A stretch of 64,000 nucleotides of DNA, taken from Lewinellaceae bacterium (lineage in GTDB: Bacteria; Bacteroidota; Bacteroidia; Chitinophagales; Saprospiraceae). The stretch lies in NCBI GenBank assembly GCA_020636435.1, contig JACJXX010000001.1, forward strand, positions 4,419,001-4,483,000. Direction: 5' to 3'. The position numbers were made by a program, and so were the translations under genes. Shown here piece by piece: positions 43,687 to 52,929 of the stretch. Numbering within the stretch: the stretch's first letter is position 1; the number at the start of each line of letters is the position of its first letter. Under the pieces are notes generated by a model, which worked only from the letters and a program-made list of their open reading frames with translations, was not told the DNA's origin and ran no database searches.

Positions 43687-45204
43687 TAGGGTGTGTAATC
43701 TGAGCCCTTTAGCCCTCCCCGCTTTTGAGCTCCCGTTCCATTCTTTTACGCAGGCCAAACCTGTTGTGGCAGACGTTGTCTTTTTGCCACTCTTGGAGCT
43801 GCGGCCCGGTGGCCGCCCGCATAGCCTGCTGAATGAATTGCGGGCTGATAGGCTGGTTGTACAGGGCGATGGATAAGACATCGGCACTGATCGCCTTCAT
43901 GCCCCCTTTGTTCTTGTAGCGCCCGAAGATGCTCTCGATGATGTCAGAGCAGCAGAGCAGAGGCCCGTCCTGGTTGTACCGGCCAGCATAGGCGGCAAAG
44001 TAGGCGCCCATCGCATCAATAAAAGCGGTAGCCTGGCGGGTCATGACGTGTTGCGTAATGCGGTAATCGTTGACTTCCGCGCGCCACTCCGCGTAGCTGT
44101 CCGGGCTTAGCCCGCGGCTTTTGAGCACACTGGCCGTAATGGCGAGCAGGCTGTAAAACTGGTTTAGGCGAAGCCGGAGCCAAACGCCCCGGCAAAATGA
44201 AAGCCTGGCGCGCATGGAGGCTGGGAGCATCGGCCAGTAGCCGTCGATACGGCCCATCCATTCCACCAAAGTAAAGATACGCAGGAAACGGCCTTTATCG
44301 CGTAGGCTGGGCGGCAAAGCGAAAGACCAATCTGTCAGCGCCAGTTGTTGGCGCAGCGTGCCCACCTGGGCGCACAGGCGGCTCAGTGCCTTATCGTCCT
44401 TGAACAGCGCTTTGGCCAGGTTCATCATCACGTGGCTGCAGTCGCTGACCCAGGGCAAGCCCAAAGCCCTCAATGCCGCCAACAAATTGGTCCCCTGGTC
44501 ACAGATGACATAGCTCAGGGTAGCCGAGGGCCGCAGGCGCATATTGCGCTGGATAAAATCCGCTACTGCCGCGCCCGTCCAGGACGATTGGACTTCCATG
44601 CCCAGTACGCTGACATCTTCTATGCATAGGGGGCGCTCCTGAGAAACAGCATCGGCTTTGACGCCCAACAGCAACAGCAGCTGCTCCTTCCCGATTTGGA
44701 TACTGGCGTCCAGTATCCCCACGTATTCGCCCTTAAGGCCGTGCGTCAGCTTCAGCGCATGCAGCCCACAGCGCTGTACCCAGTTGCTGGCCGTCTTCCA
44801 GCTCGGGGCCGAATAGGGCCAGCCCATCATCTCGGCGTAAAAGCCAGCCGTGGATGCGGCACAGCGCAATGGCCCGCCGTGCAATACGATGTAAACAGCC
44901 AAGGCCATCATCTGCGCCGGGTACACACAGTTAAACACGGGCTGGGGTTTTGTAATGGCTTGCAGCTCCCGGACCTGGGCCTGCAACTTCACAATCATCG
45001 CATCACGGTGGCGGATCTGGTCCTTAAGCCGGCGACGCTGGCGCATGTTTTTTTGGAGGCGGCGGTGTAGCCGAAAAATCGTAGCTTTGAGTTGTGCCCG
45101 CATGGATGTCGTTTTTTGTTTCGCACCCTAAAGCTACGGATATGCGGGCACTTCTAACTACACAAAAAACGCCGGGCTGGAAACGGGGCAGATTACACAG
45201 CCTA
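43687..45204. mobile_element. Transposon of 1518 bp with 10-bp target duplication
   Basis: The left end tagggtgtgtaatctg (43687-43702) and the complement of the right end taggctgtgtaatctg (45189-45204) match with one difference, and some matching continues (ccc). ggtgtagacg is present directly outside both ends (43677-43686 and 45205-45214), a 10-bp target duplication. One transposase gene fills it. It splits the Ntn-hydrolase-like gene. Confidence 0.88.
43709..45103 (-). CDS. DDE-type transposase of unassigned family
   Basis: 464 residues. A basic coiled-coil N-terminus (1-50, FRLHRRLQKNMRQRRRLKDQ) precedes a domain with candidate acidic triad: Asp in YVGILDASIQIGKE (about 130), Asp in LSYVICDQGTNLL (about 205) and Glu in CCSDIIESIFGRYKNK (about 405). 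The Cys and Trp content and the long gap before the Glu suggest a distinct branch of IS transposases; I cannot name the family from memory. Intact, both element ends intact, so probably recently active. Confidence 0.85.
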   Translation of the reverse strand: MRAQLKATIFRLHRRLQKNMRQRRRLKDQIRHRDAMIVKLQAQVRELQAITKPQPVFNCVYPAQMMALAVYIVLHGGPLRCAASTAGFYAEMMGWPYSAPSWKTASNWVQRCGLHALKLTHGLKGEYVGILDASIQIGKEQLLLLLGVKADAVSQERPLCIEDVSVLGMEVQSSWTGAAVADFIQRNMRLRPSATLSYVICDQGTNLLAALRALGLPWVSDCSHVMMNLAKALFKDDKALSRLCAQVGTLRQQLALTDWSFALPPSLRDKGRFLRIFTLVEWMGRIDGYWPMLPASMRARLSFCRGVWLRLRLNQFYSLLAITASVLKSRGLSPDSYAEWRAEVNDYRITQHVMTRQATAFIDAMGAYFAAYAGRYNQDGPLLCCSDIIESIFGRYKNKGGMKAISADVLSIALYNQPISPQFIQQAMRAATGPQLQEWQKDNVCHNRFGLRKRMERELKSGEG

Positions 45205-46170
45205 GGTGTAGACGGCAGTCCTTGAAATTATACAATAATATTGTGTATTAACTGAATTGAATATTTTGTTTGTTTTTTTATGCCACTTTTTATGCCAATT
45301 AATTACTAAATCTTTTTTTTTCTCAAAATCCGAAATAGTTCTTGGGATATCCAGACAATTATAAATTACTTCTCTCCTATACAAGTCATCTGGAAAGGGA
45401 CTAGAATACCTCAAGAAACCATCTCTTTCAACAACATTGATTAATGCTGTATAATCAAATAACTTTTCGGGGTTATTTGTTTTCAACCCTTCAGCACCCT
45501 GCTTAAATTGATATAAAACAATACTAGTGTCTTTTTGCCATTTTACACCTTTTGAATTTATTTTAATCCCGGAGAATATGCCGCCAACTCCTTTTTTCAA
45601 TAAGTCTTCTTGTATAATTAAGTTTTGGTGATACATGTTGACAATCACTAAAATTTCATCTTCCGTCAAATCAGGTTTACTACTAATTTCATTACAAAAT
45701 TCACTTGAGAGTTTTCTATAAGAATTCTCAAGGCTACCATCTTGGATTGGTTCTTCATGTTCTATTAATTTATAATCATTATTTAAGTTAAAAGAAAACA
45801 ATCTTGCTTCCCCTATTTTATCAATTAGCCCTATAAAAACTGAGAAAACCTCGTTATTTGAATTGTATCTTTCCGCAATAAACTTAATCATAGCCACAAG
45901 GTCATTATCGCTCTCATTTGTATACATTTTAAGGTAATTAATAAATTCTAATGCTGCTTGAACGTTTCCAGCAAAAGCAGTTATTAATTTATTGTTTATT
46001 TTGATCAATTTTAAACATTCTTCATTTATTGATTTGCCAATTTCATTAATCAACTCATTCCCAAAAATTGATTTACTATTCCTTAATTTAATTTTAGAAT
46101 TTCTAGTAATTGCTATATCTCCTGATAGAAAAACACAGTTATCCCCTTTCCAACCAATTATATAACTCAT
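45205..46170 (-). pseudogene. Ntn-hydrolase (proteasome beta/HslV-like) protein gene, 5' part, split by transposon
   Basis: Begins MSYIIGWKGDNCVFLSGDIA. After Met removal a Ser would be N-terminal, then GWKGDNCVFLSGD aligns with the TT-x-V-G-x-K-x-x-D-G-V-x-L-A-x-D start of proteasome-type subunits, and LIKINNKLITAFAGNVQAAL matches their K-I-x-x-x-x-AGxxAD region. The rest (LTEDEILVIVNMYHQNL) is not recognised. The 322-codon frame is stopped by TAG in the inverted repeat of the transposon; 53 codons lie beyond the element. A+T-rich compared with neighbours. The catalytic fold could survive the loss of the C-terminal tail. Fold assignment is from motif pattern only. Confidence 0.6.
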
Positions 46171-46411
46171 GAGTATAGTTTTTAATATTGACTGATCAGT
46201 AATCTATAATACAGTCAGATAGTTTATTTCATTACATTTCAAATACGGCTCGAAAGCACCCAAGTTTCATTTCCTATTCCCTTCTCTAAAAAAAGCCTCA
46301 ACTATTTTCCAATTTCTCACAGCTGGACAAATTCCTGAAACAGCTATTACATTAAATATAGAAAACCATTCCCATTTTCACTACCTTACCACTCCAAAAA
46401 ACGCATCGGCC

Positions 46412-48433
46412 ATGCGCCTACTCCCAAAGTGGAATCGAAAGACTGATAAGCAGGTGAAAATCCCGTGGAGCATTGATAATGCCCATGTAGTCAGTGAGGC
46501 CAAGACCGCTATTAAGGACGCCGAACCCAAAAAAGCACTGGACATACTCGCCGGCCTCCATAACCCAGCGCTCGATAAACAACTCACCCACCTGAACAAC
46601 CAACTTGCCCGTTACCGCCGGGAGAGCATTCAGGGAACTCAGGCCTTCGATGAAAAGAACGTCACGTTCAACCGCATCAGCGCCCGTATCCTCGATCTCA
46701 TCAACACCATTGAAGAAGGCCTGGCCTTCGAAGAAAAGGAATACAAGGAGGTCAAAGATTATCTCCGGCAACGGTATCAAAACCGGCTCAACCAAAAGCT
46801 TGCTGGGCGTCAACCGGTCAACCTTCGCCGATTGCCATCTACTGAAGGCACCAGTAAAGAAACCAGCGCCATTTTCAAATCCTTCGGCGTCGATGAAATC
46901 CGGGATGAAATCACCAAGGCCTTTCATGATACACGAGGCCGGTTGTTGATTGTCGGTAAACCCGGTACCGGTAAGACCGTACTGATGCTTCAACTGGTGA
47001 TCAGATTATTGGATACGGAAAAGGATGCGTTGCCGGTCGTACTGAACTTAGCCTCCTGGCAAAGTAGTTTTGGCAGGCTGGAAAACTGGCTAGAAAAGAT
47101 TATTCCATCGGAGCTAGGAGTCAATACCAACTTTGCCAAAAAAATAACGGAACAATATCGGCTGATCCTGCTGTTGGATGGTTTTGATGAAATCAGGGAG
47201 GAAGTACGGGCCTCCTGCCTGGAAGCTATTGGGAAGTATGGAGTTGATGCAAGCCGTCAATTCGTCATTGCCAGCCGGATAAATGAGTATAAAGCTGTTG
47301 CTGCGGATGCGCCGGTATATGGGCAAATTGAGGTGGGGCCATTGACTATCGGTCAGGTGGAAGCGGAATTGGAAGGGGTCGGGCATGGACAGCCGGAGGC
47401 ATTACGCCTATTAAATGCAATACGGAAAGATGAATTACTCCGGGAAGCAGTGCAAACGCCCTTTTATTTCAATACCTTGCAATTGATGTTTGCTGACGGG
47501 AAACGGTGGTCGGATTTTGGGTTTTCGGCGGGGACGGTGGAGGGGCGGCAGCGGGAGGTCATGGAGCGGTTCATTGAAAGTGGATTAGCGGGGGATGGGG
47601 AGGGTAAATATATTTCAGAGCAGGTTCGAAATTGGCTATCTTTTTTTGCCAATCGGATGAAACGGCATAATTTGGTTGCTTTTGAATTGAGGGATTTGCA
47701 GTATGATTGGTGGCATTGGTCTAGGGTACAAATTACAATAGCTCATTTGATCCATAGCCTTGCCCTCAGTGTAATGATCACTTTGGTCGGAGTTTTGACT
47801 GGATTTTTAGTTGGAATTCTGATTGGGGGTCTAACCGGCAGACTATTAATTGGTCTAGTAAGTGGTCTACTAAGTGGTCTAGCCGTCAGTCTTAATCTCG
47901 GACTACTCAATACTCTGGGGGGTGTTTTGGCTGCAAAAGATTTACACTTACCACTTCACATTGATACCAAAGACAGCGTAAGGTGGTCTTTGGAGATGCT
48001 CCTTTGGGGAATAAAGTACAACCTGGGTGGTGGTCTGATTTGGGGCTTGATTATCGCTACAGCCACCAATCCATCCTTAGGTATGAGTACTAGTCTTATT
48101 GTCGGGCTGGTCGGCTGGATGTCGGTCAGTTTGACCCTTGGTATATACGCTATGATTGTTGATCCAGACTCTACTTATTTTCTTCAGATCAATACTCCTT
48201 ACCAACGTTTTAAGGCTTCGATGAGAGCTTTGCATTTTTCCATTTTACAGCATTGGCTATTGCGCTACCAACTCTACCGCCAAGGCCTGCTCCCCCTCCG
48301 CCTGGTCGATTTCCTAAATGACATGGCCACCCGCCACTTCCTGGAAACCGACGGCGCTACCTGGCGATTCCGGCACCGGTTGATCCAGGATTATTTTGCG
48401 GGGATGTGGGAAGAACCGGAGCAAGAACATTAA
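46412..48433 (+). CDS. EAD11-like NACHT NTPase with C-terminal membrane region
   Basis: 673 residues. The N-terminus (about 30-105; KKALDILAGL...LDKQLTHLNNQLARYRRESI, then ISARILDLINTIEE) fits effector-associated domain 11, a small helical adaptor domain common in Bacteroidota. NACHT/STAND NTPase follows: Walker A IVGKPGTGKTVLM (about 182-190), Walker B LILLLDGFDEI (about 250-260), and ASRINEYKAV. From about 445 to 580 there are Gly-rich hydrophobic segments (TLVGVLTGFLVGILIGGLTG; LLIGLVSGLLSGLAVSL), then a soluble helical end with FRHRLIQDYFAGM, usual after NACHT modules. Membrane-embedded STAND proteins of this type act in phage-triggered abortive infection in other bacteria. First gene of a same-strand pair with the CHAT-NACHT gene. 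Confidence 0.88.
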   Translation: MRLLPKWNRKTDKQVKIPWSIDNAHVVSEAKTAIKDAEPKKALDILAGLHNPALDKQLTHLNNQLARYRRESIQGTQAFDEKNVTFNRISARILDLINTIEEGLAFEEKEYKEVKDYLRQRYQNRLNQKLAGRQPVNLRRLPSTEGTSKETSAIFKSFGVDEIRDEITKAFHDTRGRLLIVGKPGTGKTVLMLQLVIRLLDTEKDALPVVLNLASWQSSFGRLENWLEKIIPSELGVNTNFAKKITEQYRLILLLDGFDEIREEVRASCLEAIGKYGVDASRQFVIASRINEYKAVAADAPVYGQIEVGPLTIGQVEAELEGVGHGQPEALRLLNAIRKDELLREAVQTPFYFNTLQLMFADGKRWSDFGFSAGTVEGRQREVMERFIESGLAGDGEGKYISEQVRNWLSFFANRMKRHNLVAFELRDLQYDWWHWSRVQITIAHLIHSLALSVMITLVGVLTGFLVGILIGGLTGRLLIGLVSGLLSGLAVSLNLGLLNTLGGVLAAKDLHLPLHIDTKDSVRWSLEMLLWGIKYNLGGGLIWGLIIATATNPSLGMSTSLIVGLVGWMSVSLTLGIYAMIVDPDSTYFLQINTPYQRFKASMRALHFSILQHWLLRYQLYRQGLLPLRLVDFLNDMATRHFLETDGATWRFRHRLIQDYFAGMWEEPEQEH

Positions 48434-48631
48434 ACCACTACCGGTTACACTGATAGATTTGATACATACGGGCTAAACGCTGCCTCCTGGGAAATGCCGC
48501 GAATTGGCGGTATCTCTTTCGGGAGTGGGCGACCTGAAGCCTTCGCCTGAAAGCAATGGATTTTTCCTCCCCTCCCATTTTCTATCTTATGAATAGAATT
48601 ACATATATTTATGGTGTCGAGACACTGCATC

Positions 48632-51600
48632 ATGGAATACCTCAACTTTGACCTCAGGATCGGGGCCAGGAATAAAGACCTGTACCCGGTTACAGTGATT
48701 CGTTCACCTGCGGGCGAGGTGAATGCGTTGGTATCTTTGCCAGTGGAGGATGCTCTGTTCCAAAAGCATGTTAAAGAGATTGAAATACTCAGGGGAGAAA
48801 AGAAAACGAGAAGTGTAAATGATCAATTGGATACCTCCACCCGACAGCTTGCATTAAGATCAAAGGAAAATGAAGTTGATTCATTGAAGGCCATGGGGAC
48901 TAGCCTGTTTGACAAGCTGTTTTCCACTGAAATTCGCAGTTGTTACCAGGCCAGCCTCCAATTGGCAAGAAAAGAAAAGAAGGGTCTGCGAATATTACTA
49001 AGGACGGAGCCTCCCGAACTGGCAGCCCTCCCCTGGGAATACCTCTTTGATCCATCCGCAGGCGATTTTTTATGCCTCTCCACCGAAACCCCACTTATTC
49101 GATTCCTGGAAGTCGCCCGTCCCATTGAATCCTTAACCACCACTCCCCCTTTGAATATATTGGGCGTTGTCGCCAACCCCAGGGGTTTACCGGCACTGGA
49201 CGTAGATAAAGAAAAAGCCCAGATGGCCATTGCCATTGAGCATCTGATTGATAAAGGGTTCATCACGCTCACCTGGATGGACGGACAAACCTGGCGGGAA
49301 CTGAAGGACGCGATGCGCGATGGCACCTGGCACATCCTGCACTTCATCGGCCACGGAGGGTTTAATGCTGATACTGGCGAAGGGTCAATTGCTCTGGCCA
49401 ATGAGGATGGCAGCACCTATGAGCTGACGGCTACCAACCTGGGCCGCCTGCTGTCCGGACATCGCTCGATGCGCCTGGCCGTATTAAATTCCTGCGAAGG
49501 GGCCAGAACCGGCACTGAGCTGTTCTCCAGTGTAGGGGCCAACCTCATTCGGAGGGGCATCCCCGCTGTAGTGTCTATGCAATACGAAATTTCTGACCGT
49601 GCCGCGCTGGAGTTTTCCCGGTCGTTTTACGAATCTATTGCCGAGGGCATGCCGGTGGATGCGGCCATGCAGGAAGCCCGGCAGGCCATGAACTTTGCCA
49701 TTAGCGGTTCTGCTGAATGGGGAACACCTGTACTTTACATGCGGTCTCCAGATGGCAGGTTATTTGACATTGATGTGCCTGGAGCTATCTTCCCAGATGC
49801 TCCAGAAAGAAATCAGCCCCCCATCTGGGAGAGAAACCAAGTTTCATCGTTACAGGCGGATAAACCATCCCTGGCTTACGAAGATGAATGGGGCTTGAAT
49901 ATTCTGAGAAAGAAAGTCTGGCAATTCTGGATAGAAGGCGTGTTGACGCCATCCATAAAACATTCCGCATTGATCAAACTGGGACTGGATAATATGCCAG
50001 ATATGGTAGATAGCCCCTGGGGAAGTATGTCGATCTCCGGTGATCACTCCATAGGGAAATCCTTCAATGAAGTGGGCCGATCCCTGCTTATCCTGGGAGA
50101 ACCAGGTGTTGGGAAGACCATCATGATGCTTACCCTTACCAGGGAACTGCTCCGCCAATATGAGGATACTCCCGGACTTCCTCTGCCTGTGGTTTTTAAC
50201 CTTACTTCCTGGACACCATCTGGAAAAGGATTCGCTCAGTGGCTAGCCGATGAAATGAGTATGAAGTACATTGTACCCAGGAAAATAGGAAGGGAATGGC
50301 TGGAACAAAATCGTCTATTACTACTGTTGGATGGATTGGATGAAGTAAGTGCAGGCCGGCGAAATGATTGTGTGCAAGCTATCAATGCGTTTTTAGGGGG
50401 AAGGGGAAATCCTGGAGTGGTTGTCTGCTGTAGGTTTCGAGAATATGTGGAGTTGGATGATAAGCTGGCCATGAACGGGGCGATCCGCCTGCGACTACTG
50501 TCAAAAGAAAAAATATTCAGTTACCTAACTGCTGCCGGTGATCAATACTCTGGTTTGCGAGAGTTGGTACAAAGGGATTCTTCCTTCTTAAAACTGGCAG
50601 AAACGCCCCTGCTGCTCAGCCTGATGATGCAAATTTATCAGGATGTTAAGATAGAACAAACAGTTGATGAAGAAATCCATTCCATTGATGAACGGAAAAG
50701 ACAATTATTGGGTGCCTACGTAAAGAAGCAGTTTTGTAGAGCTAGGGAAAAAGATATGAAAAAGGGAAAAGCTACTCGCCGTTCTGAAGCCCTAACAAAG
50801 AAATGGCTGGCATGGCAGGCAAAGAACATGCAGCAGCATGGGCAGACTGTTTTTTTAATTGAACAGCTTCAGAATTCATGGTTGTCTAAGAGTTTTGAAA
50901 GAACTGCTCATTGGATATTATCAATAATCTTTGCAGGGCTGGTCGCATGGCTGTTTGTAGGGTTGATTTATGGGCTGCTTGTAGGGCTGCTTGTAGGGCT
51001 GACTGGAGAGTTCACTGGAGAGTTGGCCGGCGAGCTGGTTAAAGGGCCAATTCTAGGGCTAATCATAGGATTAATTTTAGGGTTGATGTTCTCAATTGGC
51101 AAAAAAAGCAATTATATCACTACTATTGAAAGTAGCTTTTGGTCTTGGAAAAATCTTTTAAAAAATTACAAAGAGGGGTTAAAAAAAGGTATTTTAAGGG
51201 GGTTGATTTTCGGGTTGATTTTCGGGTTGATTTTCGGGTTGATTTCAGCAATAATTGCAGGGCAGATCGTAGGGCGGTTTTTAGAGCTAATTGCAGGGCT
51301 GGTTGCAGCGCTGGTAATAGGGTTAATTGGAGGGTTGATTGGAGGGCTGATTGGTATAATTACATCTGGTTGGAATAAAAAAATCTCCCAAACCACAACA
51401 ATCCCAAATGAAGGAATAAAACTCACCCTGCGAAGTAGTAGAAAAGGTCTAATTTACGGACTAATTGGATGGTCGATTTACGGAGTGATTGGAGGGAAGA
51501 TTGTAGGGCCAGTTGTAGGGCCAGTTGACTGGGGTATTGGGGGTGTGATAGGTTGGTTATGGCTTGGCGGCATGTCCATCATTCGCCACTACACCCTCCG

Positions 51601-51808
51601 CCTATTCATCTACCTCCGCGGCTATGGCCCCTGGAACTACGCCAAATTCCTAGATTACGCAGTCGATGAACTCCACTTCATGCAGCGCGTAGGCGGCGGC
51701 TATATCTTCATTCACCGGATGCTGTTGGAGCATTTTGCAGAGATGGGAGATGCGGAGGTATCCGGCAAGGAGAAGCAGGATAACGCGCCAGCGCCACATG
51801 CGGATTGA
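48632..51808 (+). CDS. CHAT protease-NACHT NTPase-membrane fusion protein
   Basis: Start chosen at the ATG of 48632 (MEYLNFDLRIGARNKDLYPV). 1058 residues. The CHAT caspase-like domain (about 80-370) has the catalytic His in HFIGHGG (His 241) and Cys in VLNSCEGA (Cys 288). NACHT: Walker A LGEPGVGKTIMM (about 488-496), Walker B LLLLLDGLDEV (about 562-572), CCRFREYVEL. Residues about 760-980 are many short Gly-rich hydrophobic stretches (GLLVGLLVGLTGEF; ILGLIIGLILGLMFSI; GLIFGLIFGLIFGLIS), then RLFIYLRGYGPWNYAKFLDY and FIHRMLLEHFAEM as in the neighbouring NACHT. So it joins a protease effector, a sensor-type NTPase and a membrane module in one chain. Probably a defence effector; no separate gasdermin or substrate gene is nearby. 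Confidence 0.9.
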   Translation: MEYLNFDLRIGARNKDLYPVTVIRSPAGEVNALVSLPVEDALFQKHVKEIEILRGEKKTRSVNDQLDTSTRQLALRSKENEVDSLKAMGTSLFDKLFSTEIRSCYQASLQLARKEKKGLRILLRTEPPELAALPWEYLFDPSAGDFLCLSTETPLIRFLEVARPIESLTTTPPLNILGVVANPRGLPALDVDKEKAQMAIAIEHLIDKGFITLTWMDGQTWRELKDAMRDGTWHILHFIGHGGFNADTGEGSIALANEDGSTYELTATNLGRLLSGHRSMRLAVLNSCEGARTGTELFSSVGANLIRRGIPAVVSMQYEISDRAALEFSRSFYESIAEGMPVDAAMQEARQAMNFAISGSAEWGTPVLYMRSPDGRLFDIDVPGAIFPDAPERNQPPIWERNQVSSLQADKPSLAYEDEWGLNILRKKVWQFWIEGVLTPSIKHSALIKLGLDNMPDMVDSPWGSMSISGDHSIGKSFNEVGRSLLILGEPGVGKTIMMLTLTRELLRQYEDTPGLPLPVVFNLTSWTPSGKGFAQWLADEMSMKYIVPRKIGREWLEQNRLLLLLDGLDEVSAGRRNDCVQAINAFLGGRGNPGVVVCCRFREYVELDDKLAMNGAIRLRLLSKEKIFSYLTAAGDQYSGLRELVQRDSSFLKLAETPLLLSLMMQIYQDVKIEQTVDEEIHSIDERKRQLLGAYVKKQFCRAREKDMKKGKATRRSEALTKKWLAWQAKNMQQHGQTVFLIEQLQNSWLSKSFERTAHWILSIIFAGLVAWLFVGLIYGLLVGLLVGLTGEFTGELAGELVKGPILGLIIGLILGLMFSIGKKSNYITTIESSFWSWKNLLKNYKEGLKKGILRGLIFGLIFGLIFGLISAIIAGQIVGRFLELIAGLVAALVIGLIGGLIGGLIGIITSGWNKKISQTTTIPNEGIKLTLRSSRKGLIYGLIGWSIYGVIGGKIVGPVVGPVDWGIGGVIGWLWLGGMSIIRHYTLRLFIYLRGYGPWNYAKFLDYAVDELHFMQRVGGGYIFIHRMLLEHFAEMGDAEVSGKEKQDNAPAPHAD
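51199..51246 (+). repeat. In-frame 12-bp tandem repeat in the CHAT-NACHT gene
   Basis: gggttgattttc is repeated three times exactly (51199, 51211, 51223) and a fourth time with one change, encoding GLIF-GLIF-GLIF-GLIS in the membrane region. Slippage would add or remove four-residue helix turns without shifting the frame. Confidence 0.8.
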
Positions 51809-52042
51809 GTAAATACAGGGCCATTCATTTAAATTGAATGTTTTGGGCGCTCTTTTTTTAAGGTAGCGCAAGTAAGAAGCTGCTTGGACGGAAAAACATC
51901 CAAAAAAGTTCTCGGAGCGGATTGGCTGCGCCCATCCGGAGGTGGGGGCGCTTCAACCCTCTTCACAAGCCTGGCCTGCGGCCTGGCTTTGTACGTCCAG
52001 AACGCTTGCGAAAGCTCGCTTTCGACGCCCTCTGAACGCACA

Positions 52043-52070
52043 AAGCCCCTCCGCTATCGCGGAGAGGCTT
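52043..52070 (-). terminator. Hairpin downstream of tRNA-Cys
   Basis: aagcccctccgc, loop tat/cgc, ggagaggctt forms a strong stem 14 bases past the tRNA 3' end. The T-tract is poor, so it may act in processing or termination. A longer inverted repeat (tcaaccctcttcacaagcct at 51953-51972, complement near 52064-52083) surrounds it. The same hairpin type occurs at 27548-27578. Confidence 0.5.
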
Positions 52071-52083
52071 GTGAAGAGGGTTG

Positions 52084-52154
52084 AGGTCGGGAGCGGATTC
52101 GAACCGCCGTACGAGGTTTTGCAGACCTCTGCCTAGCCACTCGGCCACCCGACC
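52084..52154 (-). tRNA. tRNA-Cys (anticodon GCA)
   Basis: Folds fully on the minus strand: acceptor GGTCGGG/CCCGACC (52148-52154 with 52085-52091), D-stem GCC/GGC, anticodon stem GAGGT/ACCTC with loop CTGCAAA (anticodon GCA), T-stem GGCGG/CCGCT with loop TTCGAAT, and discriminator T (52084), which is the known identity base for Cys tRNA. CCA is not encoded. Its 3' end faces the island to the left. Confidence 0.96.
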
Positions 52155-52929
52155 TTTTTTGTTGTTTGCTGGTGCCCTTCGACAAGCTCAGGGCGAAGTT
52201 GTTCGTTAACACGCTTTTCGCCAGCGGAATGCAAATATACAGGTTTTTTCCTTTCGTTTCCCATTTGTAACCGAAAAAAGAAGCGGAGAGTTCATTAGAG
52301 GCATCATTGATGCTTTTTTTGTCCGCTCATGAAGCTGCCAGGGGCAATCTAAGCCGGACAGGGCCGGCTGCCAATGCATGGAAACAACCGGCAACATCCT
52401 ATGCCCATCAGGTTTGGATGTTACTGGTTCTATGACAATTGGGGGGGCAGGCAGGATTTGCGATGTTCGAAGTGCGATGTTCGATGTTCGATGTGCCCGG
52501 AGGAGCTGCCGCCGCCGTGCATCCTGCGGTTGGACAAATCAAAAATCAAAAATCGCACATCAAAAATCAAAAAATGGCGAAATGGAACACGGATTAGCGC
52601 GAATGTAGCGGATTGGCACGGATCGGGGAACCCAAACCCCTGCCTGGCAAATGCTAATTGGGCAGACGGGCGCGGATTTTAGCGCCTGCCTGCTCGCCAG
52701 CTCGCTGGTCGGGATAATGGCCTCTTCGAGGCCGGCAAGGTATCCAAACCGCGCAAATTCGGCATCTGCCTAATCCTGGCCCGCATGGGACGCGCTTGGC
52801 GGGAGCAGGAATATCCCGCCCACAGCGGCAGGCTCTCAAACTCGCGAAAACTCGCTGCACCCGCGAGAACCCGCGTTCCATCAAAAGCACTCAAACCCAT
52901 ATTAACATACTACCCTGATGCGCAATCCC
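52155..52929. other. Intergenic stretch, no gene found
   Basis: Between tRNA-Cys and the TolC-like gene. It contains the common dispersed sequence cccttcgacaagctcagggc (about 52172-52191), simple repeats based on gatgttcga and aaaaatc (52462-52570), and no reading frame with protein-like character. The simple repeats resemble those at 63185-63235. Confidence 0.6.

Noticed and set aside
51884..52136. Short plus-strand frames around tRNA-Cys
   Set aside because: They read through the tRNA and its downstream hairpin.
52440..52600. Possible regulatory or satellite array of gatgttcga and aaaaatc repeats
   Set aside because: Irregular simple repeats of a kind also present near 63185; no consistent unit or neighbouring gene link.
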